In this document: piece after piece, positions 1 to 6,679 of the stretch
Layout of the letters: each line of letters opens with the position of its first letter
Numbering within the stretch: the stretch's first letter is position 1
Assembly (NCBI GenBank): GCA_900772745.1
Contig: CAAGRV010000071.1
Coordinates: 1-12,665, forward strand
Length of the DNA stretch: 12,665 bases
Reading direction: 5' to 3'
Source: Clostridia bacterium
Lineage (GTDB): Bacteria; Bacillota; Clostridia; Christensenellales; UBA3700
Program-made: the position numbers and the translations under genes
Notes under the pieces: model-generated
What the model was told of the DNA's origin: nothing
Seen by the model: the letters and a program-made list of their open reading frames with translations, nothing else
The model's database searches: none

Positions 1-187
1 CCTCCATATGGCAAGATGAAATCAATCCATTCAGCGTTCCATAGGTATGTCGCACGTTGGGTAAATTTTCGGGCGGAATTTCTTGCACCAAATATTCGCT
101 GTCCAAACCATAATGAGCAAAATACTCCCCATGTATGGCGGGCGACAACGTATGAGGCAAACTCTTTCCTATCACACAATATTTCAT
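1..187 (-). CDS. aroE: Shikimate dehydrogenase, N-terminal part (runs off the window)
   Basis: Shikimate dehydrogenase reduces 3-dehydroshikimate to shikimate with NADPH. The start is ATG at 187-185, which overlaps the pheA stop as ATGA, so translation is probably coupled. The 62 visible residues begin MKYCVIGKSLPHTLSPAIHG, the shikimate-binding SxS-type N-terminus of the family (here LSP after PHT), followed by YLVQEIPPENL, typical of the first beta-alpha units. The next expected block, close to GFNVTIPYK with the catalytic Lys, is not found in this frame: after TLNGL the reading gives ISSCHME. One extra base around positions 19-22 would give NGL-x-FILPYG, which resembles the expected block but still lacks the Lys. 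So this is either a frameshift (real or a sequencing error) or a divergent member. The identity of the N-terminus is fairly sure; whether it is intact is not. Confidence 0.72.
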   Translation of the reverse strand, partial: MKYCVIGKSLPHTLSPAIHGEYFAHYGLDSEYLVQEIPPENLPNVRHTYGTLNGLISSCHME

Positions 188-1305
188 TTGATTTCTCCCG
201 TTTTGTATGCCCCAATGAGCTTGAAAATAGTAGAATTTTGTTGGAGATTGTCCAGTGCAAGCAAAACATTTTTTTGTCTGCAATCGCCGTCAAGATCTAC
301 ATAAAAGCTATAATTTTGGGGATTGTTGCGGATAGGTCGAGATTCTATCATCAACATATTTACATTGTATCTAGCAAAAATCTTCAAGGCATTGTACAGA
401 CTGCCCACGTTGTTTTTGAGCACAAAATGCACGCTGACTTTGTCGCTCTCGCCTTGGATAAGCTTGTTGGCTATGACTACAAAACGAGTAAAATTGTCCT
501 TGCAAGTAGCTATATTTTTCTCCAAAATGCTTAGTCCATAAATTTCCGCATTGGACGGGTCGGCAACAGCTCCAACCGAGCTGTCATCACTGTCCGCAAC
601 TATTTGGCAAGCCGTAGCCGTGCTGGCGCAACTCTCACACTCCATATCATTTTCTTTGAGCCAATCTCTGCATTGGAGCAAGGCTTGAGGGTGAGAAAAA
701 ACTCGGCGAATATCAGTGGATTTTGTACCGCATTTGCCAAGCAAAGCGTGCTCTATACGCAACCACTTTTCGCCCACGATATACAGGTCATATTTGCCGA
801 GCAAGTCGTACATGTCGGTGATTGCTCCCGTAGACGAATTCTCGATTGGCAAAACGCCATATTTGATTGTGCCATCGCTCACCGCCTTGAAAATCTCCTC
901 AAAACTAGCAAAGCTCTCGGCATTGTCACTGCCAAAATATTCTTTGGTCGCGCGTTGGGTATTGCTGCCCACCGCTCCAAAATACCCTATTTTGGCGTGT
1001 GGGTCATACTCTTCTATATCCAGTTCTAGCTTGACTTCGTCATCATAAAATTCTCTTTGGTAGTCCTTGGACATTTCCATCAGACAATTCATCAACACTG
1101 GCACGAATCTTTTGAGCTCTTCGTTGTCCATTTTGTCGATTGCACGAGCAATGATTTGTTGTTCTCTCGATGATTGCAACACGCCCACACTGTGGCTTTT
1201 TTTATATTCTGCCACTTGCCTAGCGCAAGCCATTCTTTTGGCGAACAACTCTATTATTTGGCTGTCTATCTCGTCAATATTTTTTCTAATTTCGTCCAAA
1301 TTCAT
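184..1305 (-). CDS. pheA: Bifunctional chorismate mutase / prephenate dehydratase (P-protein)
   Basis: It converts chorismate to prephenate and then to phenylpyruvate, the precursor of phenylalanine, in the cytosol. The protein has 373 residues from the ATG at 1305. An earlier in-frame start exists, but this ATG is preceded by GGGAGAG at the right distance and lies 1 nt after the aroC stop. Domain order is: AroQ-type chorismate mutase at about 1-85 (MNLDEIRKNIDEID, R24, K35); prephenate dehydratase at about 105-280, with PIENS at 153-157, SHPQALLQC at 204-212 and the catalytic TRF at 273-275; ACT regulatory domain at about 288-370, with GSLY at 301-304 and ESRP at 321-324, the motifs linked to Phe binding in the family. 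Length and order match usual P-proteins, so feedback inhibition by Phe is expected. It is the fourth gene of the aro operon. Confidence 0.96.
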   Translation of the reverse strand: MNLDEIRKNIDEIDSQIIELFAKRMACARQVAEYKKSHSVGVLQSSREQQIIARAIDKMDNEELKRFVPVLMNCLMEMSKDYQREFYDDEVKLELDIEEYDPHAKIGYFGAVGSNTQRATKEYFGSDNAESFASFEEIFKAVSDGTIKYGVLPIENSSTGAITDMYDLLGKYDLYIVGEKWLRIEHALLGKCGTKSTDIRRVFSHPQALLQCRDWLKENDMECESCASTATACQIVADSDDSSVGAVADPSNAEIYGLSILEKNIATCKDNFTRFVVIANKLIQGESDKVSVHFVLKNNVGSLYNALKIFARYNVNMLMIESRPIRNNPQNYSFYVDLDGDCRQKNVLLALDNLQQNSTIFKLIGAYKTGEIK

Positions 1306-1306
1306 A

Positions 1307-2371
1307 CTACTCTCCCAAACACTCCAACATAGCAATCGCCGTTACTGCCTCGACAACTGGCAATGCTCGCACCAAAATACAAGGGTCGTGTCTGCCTTGT
1401 ATGGTCAGTTTACAATTTTCGCCCTTGACCAAATCAACGGAATTTTGTTCTTTGAAAATTGAAGGCGTTGGTTTGATAACCACTTCGAAAACTATCGGCA
1501 TACCAATGGTAATACCACCCAAGATACCGCCGTTGTTGTTGGTCGTGGTCACTACTTTGCCATTGTGATAACAAAATTCGTCGTTGACCTCAGAACCCAA
1601 CTTGGTGGACAAATCTTGACTCTCTCCAAAGCTAACGCTCTTGACGGCTGGTACGGAAAATAGCAAACTAGACAACACGCTCTCTACCGAGTGGAAAAAC
1701 GGATCTCCCACGCCTGCTGGCATACCTGTCACTGCGCATTGGATTTTGCCCCCTACGCTGTCGCCATTGTGTTGGGCTGAGCGAATGGCGTCTTGCATAA
1801 TATCTTTCATTCTCTCGTCGAGAAGTGGAAAAGCCGAATGTGACAAGTCGTCCAACATACAAGGAATAATGTCATTGCCAAAACGCTTGTCATAATTGTC
1901 CTTGACTGCCAAAATATGACTGCCCACTTCGATGCCTTTGTGGGACAAAATTTGCCTGCAAATTGCACCAGCAAACACGAGCGGTGCGGTAATTCTACCC
2001 GAAGAGTGACCACCGCCACGATAGTCGTTGTTGCCGTGCGTCTTGACATAATATCCCCAGTCGCTGTGACTTGGACGTGGCACAGCTTGGTTGTAGTCGC
2101 CCGAACGGGTGTTGGTGTTGTAGATAATTCCAGTGAGAGGAGCGCCCGTTGTTCTGCCGTCCAAAATTCCGCTGACAATCTCTACTTTGTCTGCCTCTTT
2201 GCGTGGCGTCGAAAATTCCCCGCCAGGAGCTCTGCGAGCCATTTGGAATTCTATCTCTTGCATATCAAGCCTAACTCCGCTAGGAAGTCCGTTGATTGTG
2301 ATGCCGATAGCTTGTCCGTGCGATTCTCCGAATATGCTAAGTCCGATTTTTCTTCCCCATATTCCGCTCAT
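1307..2371 (-). CDS. aroC: Chorismate synthase
   Basis: It makes chorismate from 5-enolpyruvylshikimate-3-phosphate, the last common step of the shikimate pathway, and needs reduced FMN. The 354-residue protein has the family signatures: GESHG at 15-19, RRAPGGEFSTPRKE at 46-59, RPSHSDW at 99-105, the flavin-site loop RGGGHSSGR at 118-126, NNNGGILGG at 278-286 and GRHDP at 326-330. The start at 2371 was chosen over an in-frame upstream Met because a strong GGGAGGAAAG site precedes it and because it overlaps the aroA stop by 4 nt (ATGA). The His in RGGGHSSGR, where many proteobacterial enzymes have Arg, is to my knowledge common in clostridial sequences and does not suggest damage. It sits between aroA and pheA in one operon. 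Confidence 0.97.
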   Translation of the reverse strand: MSGIWGRKIGLSIFGESHGQAIGITINGLPSGVRLDMQEIEFQMARRAPGGEFSTPRKEADKVEIVSGILDGRTTGAPLTGIIYNTNTRSGDYNQAVPRPSHSDWGYYVKTHGNNDYRGGGHSSGRITAPLVFAGAICRQILSHKGIEVGSHILAVKDNYDKRFGNDIIPCMLDDLSHSAFPLLDERMKDIMQDAIRSAQHNGDSVGGKIQCAVTGMPAGVGDPFFHSVESVLSSLLFSVPAVKSVSFGESQDLSTKLGSEVNDEFCYHNGKVVTTTNNNGGILGGITIGMPIVFEVVIKPTPSIFKEQNSVDLVKGENCKLTIQGRHDPCILVRALPVVEAVTAIAMLECLGE

Positions 2372-3609
2372 TTTATCTTTCCTCCCACACTGGTATATAC
2401 TTGCCAAAAGTCTGGATAAGACTTGCTGACACATTCTTTGCTGTCTATGATAACAGGACTTGTCGCCCTTGTAGCTGCGATAGCCAACGCCATTGCCATG
2501 CGATGATCGTTGAACGAGCTCACCTGACCGCCCGAAAAGCTCTGCACGCCATCGAACTCCAAATAGTCTTGTCCCATTTTGATATTTGCGCCCAACTTGC
2601 TAAGCTCGCTGTATGTCGCTGCCAATCTGTCACATTCTTTGATTTTTAGTCTGCCTATGTTGACTATGCGTGTTTTGCCTTTTCTGAGCCCAACGCCTAC
2701 CGCCAAGGGTGGCACAATATCAGGACAATCTCCACAATCCAGCACCAAAGTTTGCTCGCTTTCCGCTCTTGCTATTTGGTCGCAAAAGTCATCTATCACT
2801 TTGTCGCCTTGAAAAGACTGGTCGCTCAAACCGCATATCTCAATGTCATTTCCGATGAGATTTGCCACTTTGAAAAATGCCGCTTGGGAATAGTCGCCCT
2901 CAATCGTATAATCACGACTTTGGTATCTTTGGTTGCCACGGATAAAAAATCGTTGGTAGTGGTCATTGTCTACCACTATGCCGAACTTGCTCAATGTGTT
3001 GAGCGTCAAATCGACATACCCAACCGACTGCATTGGAGAAGTAATCTCTATCTCGCTATCGCCCGCCAGCAACGGACAAGCGAACAAAAGCCCGCTCAAA
3101 AACTGACTGCTGACATCACCCCTAAGTGAAAACTTGCCACTACTTAGTCCCCCGCCTATCCACAAATCTAGTAGTTGGTTGGCGTTTTGCAAGCTGTCGT
3201 TTTGGTACAAAATTCCTTGACTTTGGAGTATGTTTTGGAAAATTTCCATAGGACGAGTGCCAAGTTTGCCCTTGCCCACAAAATGAATTTTACCATTGCA
3301 CAATGCCGATGCTATCATTGTCAAAAATCTTAGTGTAGAGCCCGACTCAATACAATTTATCTCAATGTCGCCCTTGACTTTTTGACTTATGCCTTGCACT
3401 ATAAGCTTGTTTTCCACTTGGTTGATTGTTGCACCGAGCGTTCGCATAGCGCCGATTGTGGCAATTATGTCATCTGAAAATGCCACGTTGGCAATAGTGC
3501 TAGTTCCTTGCGAAAGTGCCGCACAAATAATCGCCCTGTGCGCATCGCTTTTGGACGGCGGTATTTGGACTACTCCACTCAATTTTGCTGGCAACAATTC
3601 TATTTGCAT
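2368..3609 (-). CDS. aroA: 3-phosphoshikimate 1-carboxyvinyltransferase (EPSP synthase)
   Basis: It transfers the enolpyruvyl group of phosphoenolpyruvate to shikimate 3-phosphate. The 413 residues cover the full two-domain inside-out alpha/beta fold. Visible motifs: PPSKSDAHRA at 17-26 (substrate-binding Lys and Ser), SGSTLRF at 89-95 (the Gly-containing loop where glyphosate competes), KLGTRPM at 115-121, DVSSQFLSG at 165-173, the catalytic Asp region DCPDIVPPLA at 294-303, IKECDRLA at 323-330, NDHRMAMA at 367-374 and KSYPDFW at 396-402. The start ATG at 3609 lies inside the end of aroB (10-nt overlap), with a GGAG about 11 nt upstream. The loop sequence differs from the classic class I NAGTAMR motif, so it is probably closer to the class II group, but that needs an alignment. 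No key residue appears missing. Confidence 0.97.
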   Translation of the reverse strand: MQIELLPAKLSGVVQIPPSKSDAHRAIICAALSQGTSTIANVAFSDDIIATIGAMRTLGATINQVENKLIVQGISQKVKGDIEINCIESGSTLRFLTMIASALCNGKIHFVGKGKLGTRPMEIFQNILQSQGILYQNDSLQNANQLLDLWIGGGLSSGKFSLRGDVSSQFLSGLLFACPLLAGDSEIEITSPMQSVGYVDLTLNTLSKFGIVVDNDHYQRFFIRGNQRYQSRDYTIEGDYSQAAFFKVANLIGNDIEICGLSDQSFQGDKVIDDFCDQIARAESEQTLVLDCGDCPDIVPPLAVGVGLRKGKTRIVNIGRLKIKECDRLAATYSELSKLGANIKMGQDYLEFDGVQSFSGGQVSSFNDHRMAMALAIAATRATSPVIIDSKECVSKSYPDFWQVYTSVGGKIK

Positions 3610-4652
3610 TGTCTAAAAAACTCCGATGTCGTTGGATATAAAAAGCTTTTGCCTATCTCGCTGATAAGCACGATGACAAGTTCCTTACCGAGGTTTTTCT
3701 TGTCGTTAGCCATATATTCGATGATTTTGTTTTGGTCGGCGTCAATGTCCGTCGCCAAACCATATTGGGCAAGAATTTTATCTAGCCTTGTCGCACAACC
3801 TTGTGCAGTCATACCCGCTATTTCGCTCAAATGCGTGATTTTGCTCATGCCTATGCCTACTGCCACGCCGTGACTTACTTGCTCGAAGTTGAAATATTTT
3901 TCGACGGCGTGCCCATAAGTGTGCCCAAAATTGAGTAACATTCTGTCGCCCTTGTCCAGCTCGTCACGCTCGACTATGCTTGCTTTGAGCTGGCAACACG
4001 TCGCTATAATATCCTCGGCTTGCGCCATAAAGGTTGCTCTGTCTTTGATTTTTTCCAACTTCTCGAACAAGTCTTTGTCCAATATGCAACCATACTTGAT
4101 GACTTCCGCCATGCCGTCAATATAAAAACTGTCTGGCAAAGTAGCCAACACGTCAGTATCAATAAGCACAACTTTTGGTTGGAAAAAACTGCCCACAAGA
4201 TTTTTGCCTTGGACAAGGTCAACCGCAACTTTGCCACCAACCGAAGAGTCCACTTGGCCAAGGAGCGAAGTGGGAATTTGAACAAAATCCACCCCTCTAA
4301 GATAGGTCGACGCCACGAACCCTGTTAGGTCACCTACAACACCGCCACCAAGTGCCACCACCAAGTCTTTGCGGGTAAGTCCAAAAGACAACATTGCCTC
4401 GTACATTGGAAGAATGCTGTTGATATTTTTGGACGGCTCGCCCGCCTTGACAAGATAAAGCTCGCACTCGTATCCGACATTGGTCAAGCTTTTTATCAAT
4501 GTGTTGGCATAAAGTGGAGCTACATTGGTGTCGCTGACTACAAAAATTTTACCGCCAGCACAATGAATATACTCGCCGGCTTTGGCAAGTACACCACTCT
4601 CAACAATTATGTCGTAACTATTTTTTCCCAAATCAACTTGTACTTTTCTCAT
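3600..4652 (-). CDS. aroB: 3-dehydroquinate synthase
   Basis: It cyclises DAHP to 3-dehydroquinate using NAD and a divalent metal, the second step of the shikimate pathway. The 350-residue length is normal. Motifs: GEPSK at 71-75, the NAD-binding GGGVVGDLTGF at 102-112, IPTSLLGQVDSSVGGK at 126-141, GMAEVIKYG at 180-188, NFGHTYGHAVE at 241-251 and SHGVAVG at 260-266. The metal ligands expected for the family are present as Glu183, His244 and His261. It is the first gene of the operon: a promoter lies directly upstream and the leader is only about 20 nt. The ribosome-binding site is weak (GTGAG, about 6-9 nt before the ATG), in contrast to the strong sites of the downstream genes. The 3' end overlaps aroA by 10 nt. 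Confidence 0.97.
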   Translation of the reverse strand: MRKVQVDLGKNSYDIIVESGVLAKAGEYIHCAGGKIFVVSDTNVAPLYANTLIKSLTNVGYECELYLVKAGEPSKNINSILPMYEAMLSFGLTRKDLVVALGGGVVGDLTGFVASTYLRGVDFVQIPTSLLGQVDSSVGGKVAVDLVQGKNLVGSFFQPKVVLIDTDVLATLPDSFYIDGMAEVIKYGCILDKDLFEKLEKIKDRATFMAQAEDIIATCCQLKASIVERDELDKGDRMLLNFGHTYGHAVEKYFNFEQVSHGVAVGIGMSKITHLSEIAGMTAQGCATRLDKILAQYGLATDIDADQNKIIEYMANDKKNLGKELVIVLISEIGKSFLYPTTSEFFRQCK

Positions 4653-4669
4653 AGAATTCTCACAATTTC

Positions 4670-4709
4670 ATTATAATATAACTATAACACGCACGACCTA
4701 ATTTTTCAA
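4670..4709 (-). promoter_or_regulatory. Sigma-A-type promoter of the aro operon
   Basis: On the minus strand TTGAAA (4709-4704) is followed after 17 nt by TATAGT (4686-4681). A second, perfect -10 hexamer TATAAT lies at 4675-4670, but I see no good -35 for it. Either would give a leader of roughly 10-22 nt before aroB, too short for a riboswitch or attenuator. Confidence 0.6.
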
Positions 4710-4903
4710 TAAAAATAAAAAAATAAGCAAATTTTTATTTGTTTTTGAGCTAAAAGCGAAAAATTATTGCCCCATCTGCCAAAAATAATGAAAAATGAGA
4801 TTATGGCTTGATTTCTCACATACTTACCAAAATACTTGCTTTGGTAACAATTAAGAGTTTGAAGTTTTCGCTTGATGCGAAAAACTTTCCACAATTCCCC
4901 AAC
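4710..4903 (-). other. Gene-free stretch with several short hairpins
   Basis: This lies between the MATE gene's terminator and the aroB promoter. No ORF here has a ribosome-binding site or a protein-like composition. Three simple inverted repeats are visible: AAGTTTTCGC with a GCGAAAA(A)CTT partner around 4862-4886, TTACCAAA / TTTGGTAA at 4824-4831 and 4840-4847 (perfect, 8-nt loop), and TGAGA / TCTCA at 4796-4800 and 4814-4818. The rest is A/T runs. I cannot assign a function; it could be a small RNA, a degraded leader or nothing. Confidence 0.4.
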
Positions 4904-4927
4904 AAAAAAGCCCAGCTGTGGCTAGGC
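4904..4927 (-). terminator. Intrinsic terminator of the MATE gene
   Basis: On the minus strand GCCTAGC, loop CACA, GCTGGGC forms a 7-bp stem with one wobble pair, followed directly by six Ts (4909-4904). It starts about 43 nt after the stop codon of the transporter gene and separates it from the aro operon. Confidence 0.85.
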
Positions 4928-4969
4928 ATTTTGAAGATTGTTGTTGTTTATTTTGTTGACTGCTTGTTG

Positions 4970-6412
4970 TCAATTAGGGTCGACGTCGTCGACTTCCAAT
5001 TCGCAAGCGTTGGAATTTTCTTCGAGCTGTATATCAGAGATGCCCGCGCTCGCTACTTTGTTTGGCGTTTTGAGCTTGGTCAAGAATACTGCTATCGTTG
5101 CGACAAGTCCTGTCATACCTCCGACAAACCAGCTAGCTGGCACTGCCCAATATATTCCTTTCAGTCCCATAAAGTGCTCGAACAAATAGCTAAATCCAAC
5201 TCTTGAAGTTATGGACATTATGGTTACGGCAAAGAATGTTTTGAGCATTCCCATTCCTTTGAACAAGGCTTGGGATTGGAGTATCAAAATCGTGAATATG
5301 TATGCAACCGAAATTGCTTTGATTGCGTCTGCACCTACTTTGATTACACCTGCACTTTCTTCGCCGACGAACATGCCCGACAAGAACTCTGCGCCAAAAT
5401 ATCCGACAAGAAAAGTGATGAGCGAATATATCATCAAAAATATCCAAGACAGATTGTAGCCTTGCTTGATTCGGCTGATTTGTCCCTTGCCCATATTTTG
5501 TGCGGTAAATGTCGTAAATGCGTTGGTGTAGCCTCTGACTGGAGTTTGCAAAATGCTGTCTACTTTGTAGCTGGTGTTGATACCTGCGATGACTGTAGAG
5601 TTGTAAGAGTTGACAAGTCCTTGAATCATCACTCTGCCTACATAAACATACACTTGTTGGATAGCAAAAGTTATACCATAACTCAATACAGGTCTTATAT
5701 ATCGCTTGGATATGGTCAAATCTTTGAAGCCTAGTTTGAGCATATCAATCTTGGTATATGTATAAATCATACAAGCAACTACCGATACGAATTGGGCTAT
5801 GATTGTGGCAAATCCTGCACCCTTGACTCCCCACTTGAACACTATCACGAACAGCAAATCAAGTCCTGCGTTGATGGCAACTGAGAGCAAAAGAAATATA
5901 AGTGGCAAGCTTGATTTTCCTATACTTCTGAGCGCATAGCAATAAAAGTTGTACAAGTAGCAAAAAATTCCACCCGCATAAATAATGTATAGATAATCTG
6001 TGGTATCTTTGACCAGTTCGGCTGGCGTATGCAAAAGCGATAGAATAGGTTTGGTGAGCGCTATACAAAATGCACAAAGCACCAGTGTGATAACACTTCC
6101 AAGTATCAATGCAGTCGACATAATTTTTTTGATATTGGCAAAATCTTCCGCTCCATAGTGCTGGCTAATGACTACGCCTGCGCCCATAGAGAGGCCCATC
6201 AACAAGAAAATAATTATGGACATTATAGGGTTGGCAACACCCAAAGCAGCCAAGGCATTTTCACCTACGACGTTGCCCACAATCATACTGTCGATTGCGT
6301 TGTACATTTGTTGACAAAAATCTCCGATAATGAATGGAATAGAAAAAATAAGTAAATTCCAGAATGGGTTTCCTTGCAATAAAATCTGCGATTTGTCTTT
6401 TGTCTTTTCCAT
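4970..6412 (-). CDS. MATE-family multidrug/toxin efflux transporter
   Basis: An integral membrane antiporter of the multidrug and toxic compound extrusion family, which exports cationic or aromatic compounds using a Na+ or H+ gradient; the actual substrate cannot be read from the sequence. The chosen ATG gives 480 residues, with AGGGG 6 nt upstream. An in-frame start further upstream at 6481 would lie before the promoter, so it is rejected. The N-terminus carries the family pattern: NPFWNLLIFSIPFIIGDFCQ, then MYNAIDSMIVGNVVGENALAA, a loop with SMGAGVVISQHYGA, and about 12 hydrophobic segments in two similar halves (second half from about residue 235, SYGITFAIQQVYVYVGRVMI). The C-terminal tail after the last helix is acidic (ELEVDDVDPN) and probably cytosolic. 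It has its own promoter and terminator, so it is a single-gene unit between leuA and the aro operon with no functional link apparent. Confidence 0.93.
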   Translation of the reverse strand: MEKTKDKSQILLQGNPFWNLLIFSIPFIIGDFCQQMYNAIDSMIVGNVVGENALAALGVANPIMSIIIFLLMGLSMGAGVVISQHYGAEDFANIKKIMSTALILGSVITLVLCAFCIALTKPILSLLHTPAELVKDTTDYLYIIYAGGIFCYLYNFYCYALRSIGKSSLPLIFLLLSVAINAGLDLLFVIVFKWGVKGAGFATIIAQFVSVVACMIYTYTKIDMLKLGFKDLTISKRYIRPVLSYGITFAIQQVYVYVGRVMIQGLVNSYNSTVIAGINTSYKVDSILQTPVRGYTNAFTTFTAQNMGKGQISRIKQGYNLSWIFLMIYSLITFLVGYFGAEFLSGMFVGEESAGVIKVGADAIKAISVAYIFTILILQSQALFKGMGMLKTFFAVTIMSITSRVGFSYLFEHFMGLKGIYWAVPASWFVGGMTGLVATIAVFLTKLKTPNKVASAGISDIQLEENSNACELEVDDVDPN

Positions 6413-6448
6413 AACGCACCCCTGTATGTCCCCACTTACATTACACTG

Positions 6449-6477
6449 ATTATACGCCCGCCCGTGCGGTATGTCTA
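6449..6477 (-). promoter_or_regulatory. Promoter of the MATE gene with GC-rich spacer
   Basis: On the minus strand TAGACA (6477-6472) and TATAAT (6454-6449) are separated by exactly 17 nt. The spacer is almost pure G/C (CCGCACGGGCGGGCG) in otherwise very AT-rich DNA. The predicted start of transcription, near 6442, leaves a leader of about 30 nt before the ATG at 6412. Confidence 0.7.
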
Positions 6478-6633
6478 GCAATTTGACAACTTTTTTCGAA
6501 AATTTTTAGCAATATTTTTCTTAGTATTTTAGCGGTTTTCTTCACCAAATTTATATAAATTTTTTATAAAGATTTAATATTATAATTATTATATTATTTC
6601 AATCTATTTGTCTATTTTTTGCCCTTTTTCACC

Positions 6634-6657
6634 AAAAAAGAAGCCTTGCGACTTCTT
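6634..6657 (-). terminator. Intrinsic terminator of leuA
   Basis: On the minus strand AAGAAGTC, a GCAA tetraloop and GGCTTCTT form an 8-bp stem (one wobble pair), running into six Ts (6639-6634). It begins 22 nt after the leuA stop. The roughly 150 nt between this and the MATE promoter are A/T-rich, and I see nothing else in them. Confidence 0.85.
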
Positions 6658-6679
6658 AATTGGTTGTATTTTATATTGG

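Noticed and set aside
1994..2020. His in the chorismate synthase loop RGGGHSSGR as a possible defect
   Set aside because: A His in this position is common in clostridial enzymes as far as I recall, and all other motifs are intact.
4650..4670. A stretch before aroB resembling half a lac operator (AATTGTGAGAA) with the palindrome AGAATTCT
   Set aside because: Only half the operator matches and LacI-type control of aro genes is not expected; short AT-rich palindromes are common.
4706..4894. A 62-codon minus-strand ORF in the gap between the MATE gene and aroB
   Set aside because: No Shine-Dalgarno, composition dominated by A/T-run codons (Phe, Lys, Ile), and it reads into the aroB promoter. 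Not supported as a gene.
4875..4903. GGGGAATTGTGGAAAG, similar to MraZ-type repeats and a DnaA-box-like TTTCCACA
   Set aside because: Only a single copy, no division genes or dnaA nearby, no cluster of boxes. Chance match is more likely than a regulator site or origin.
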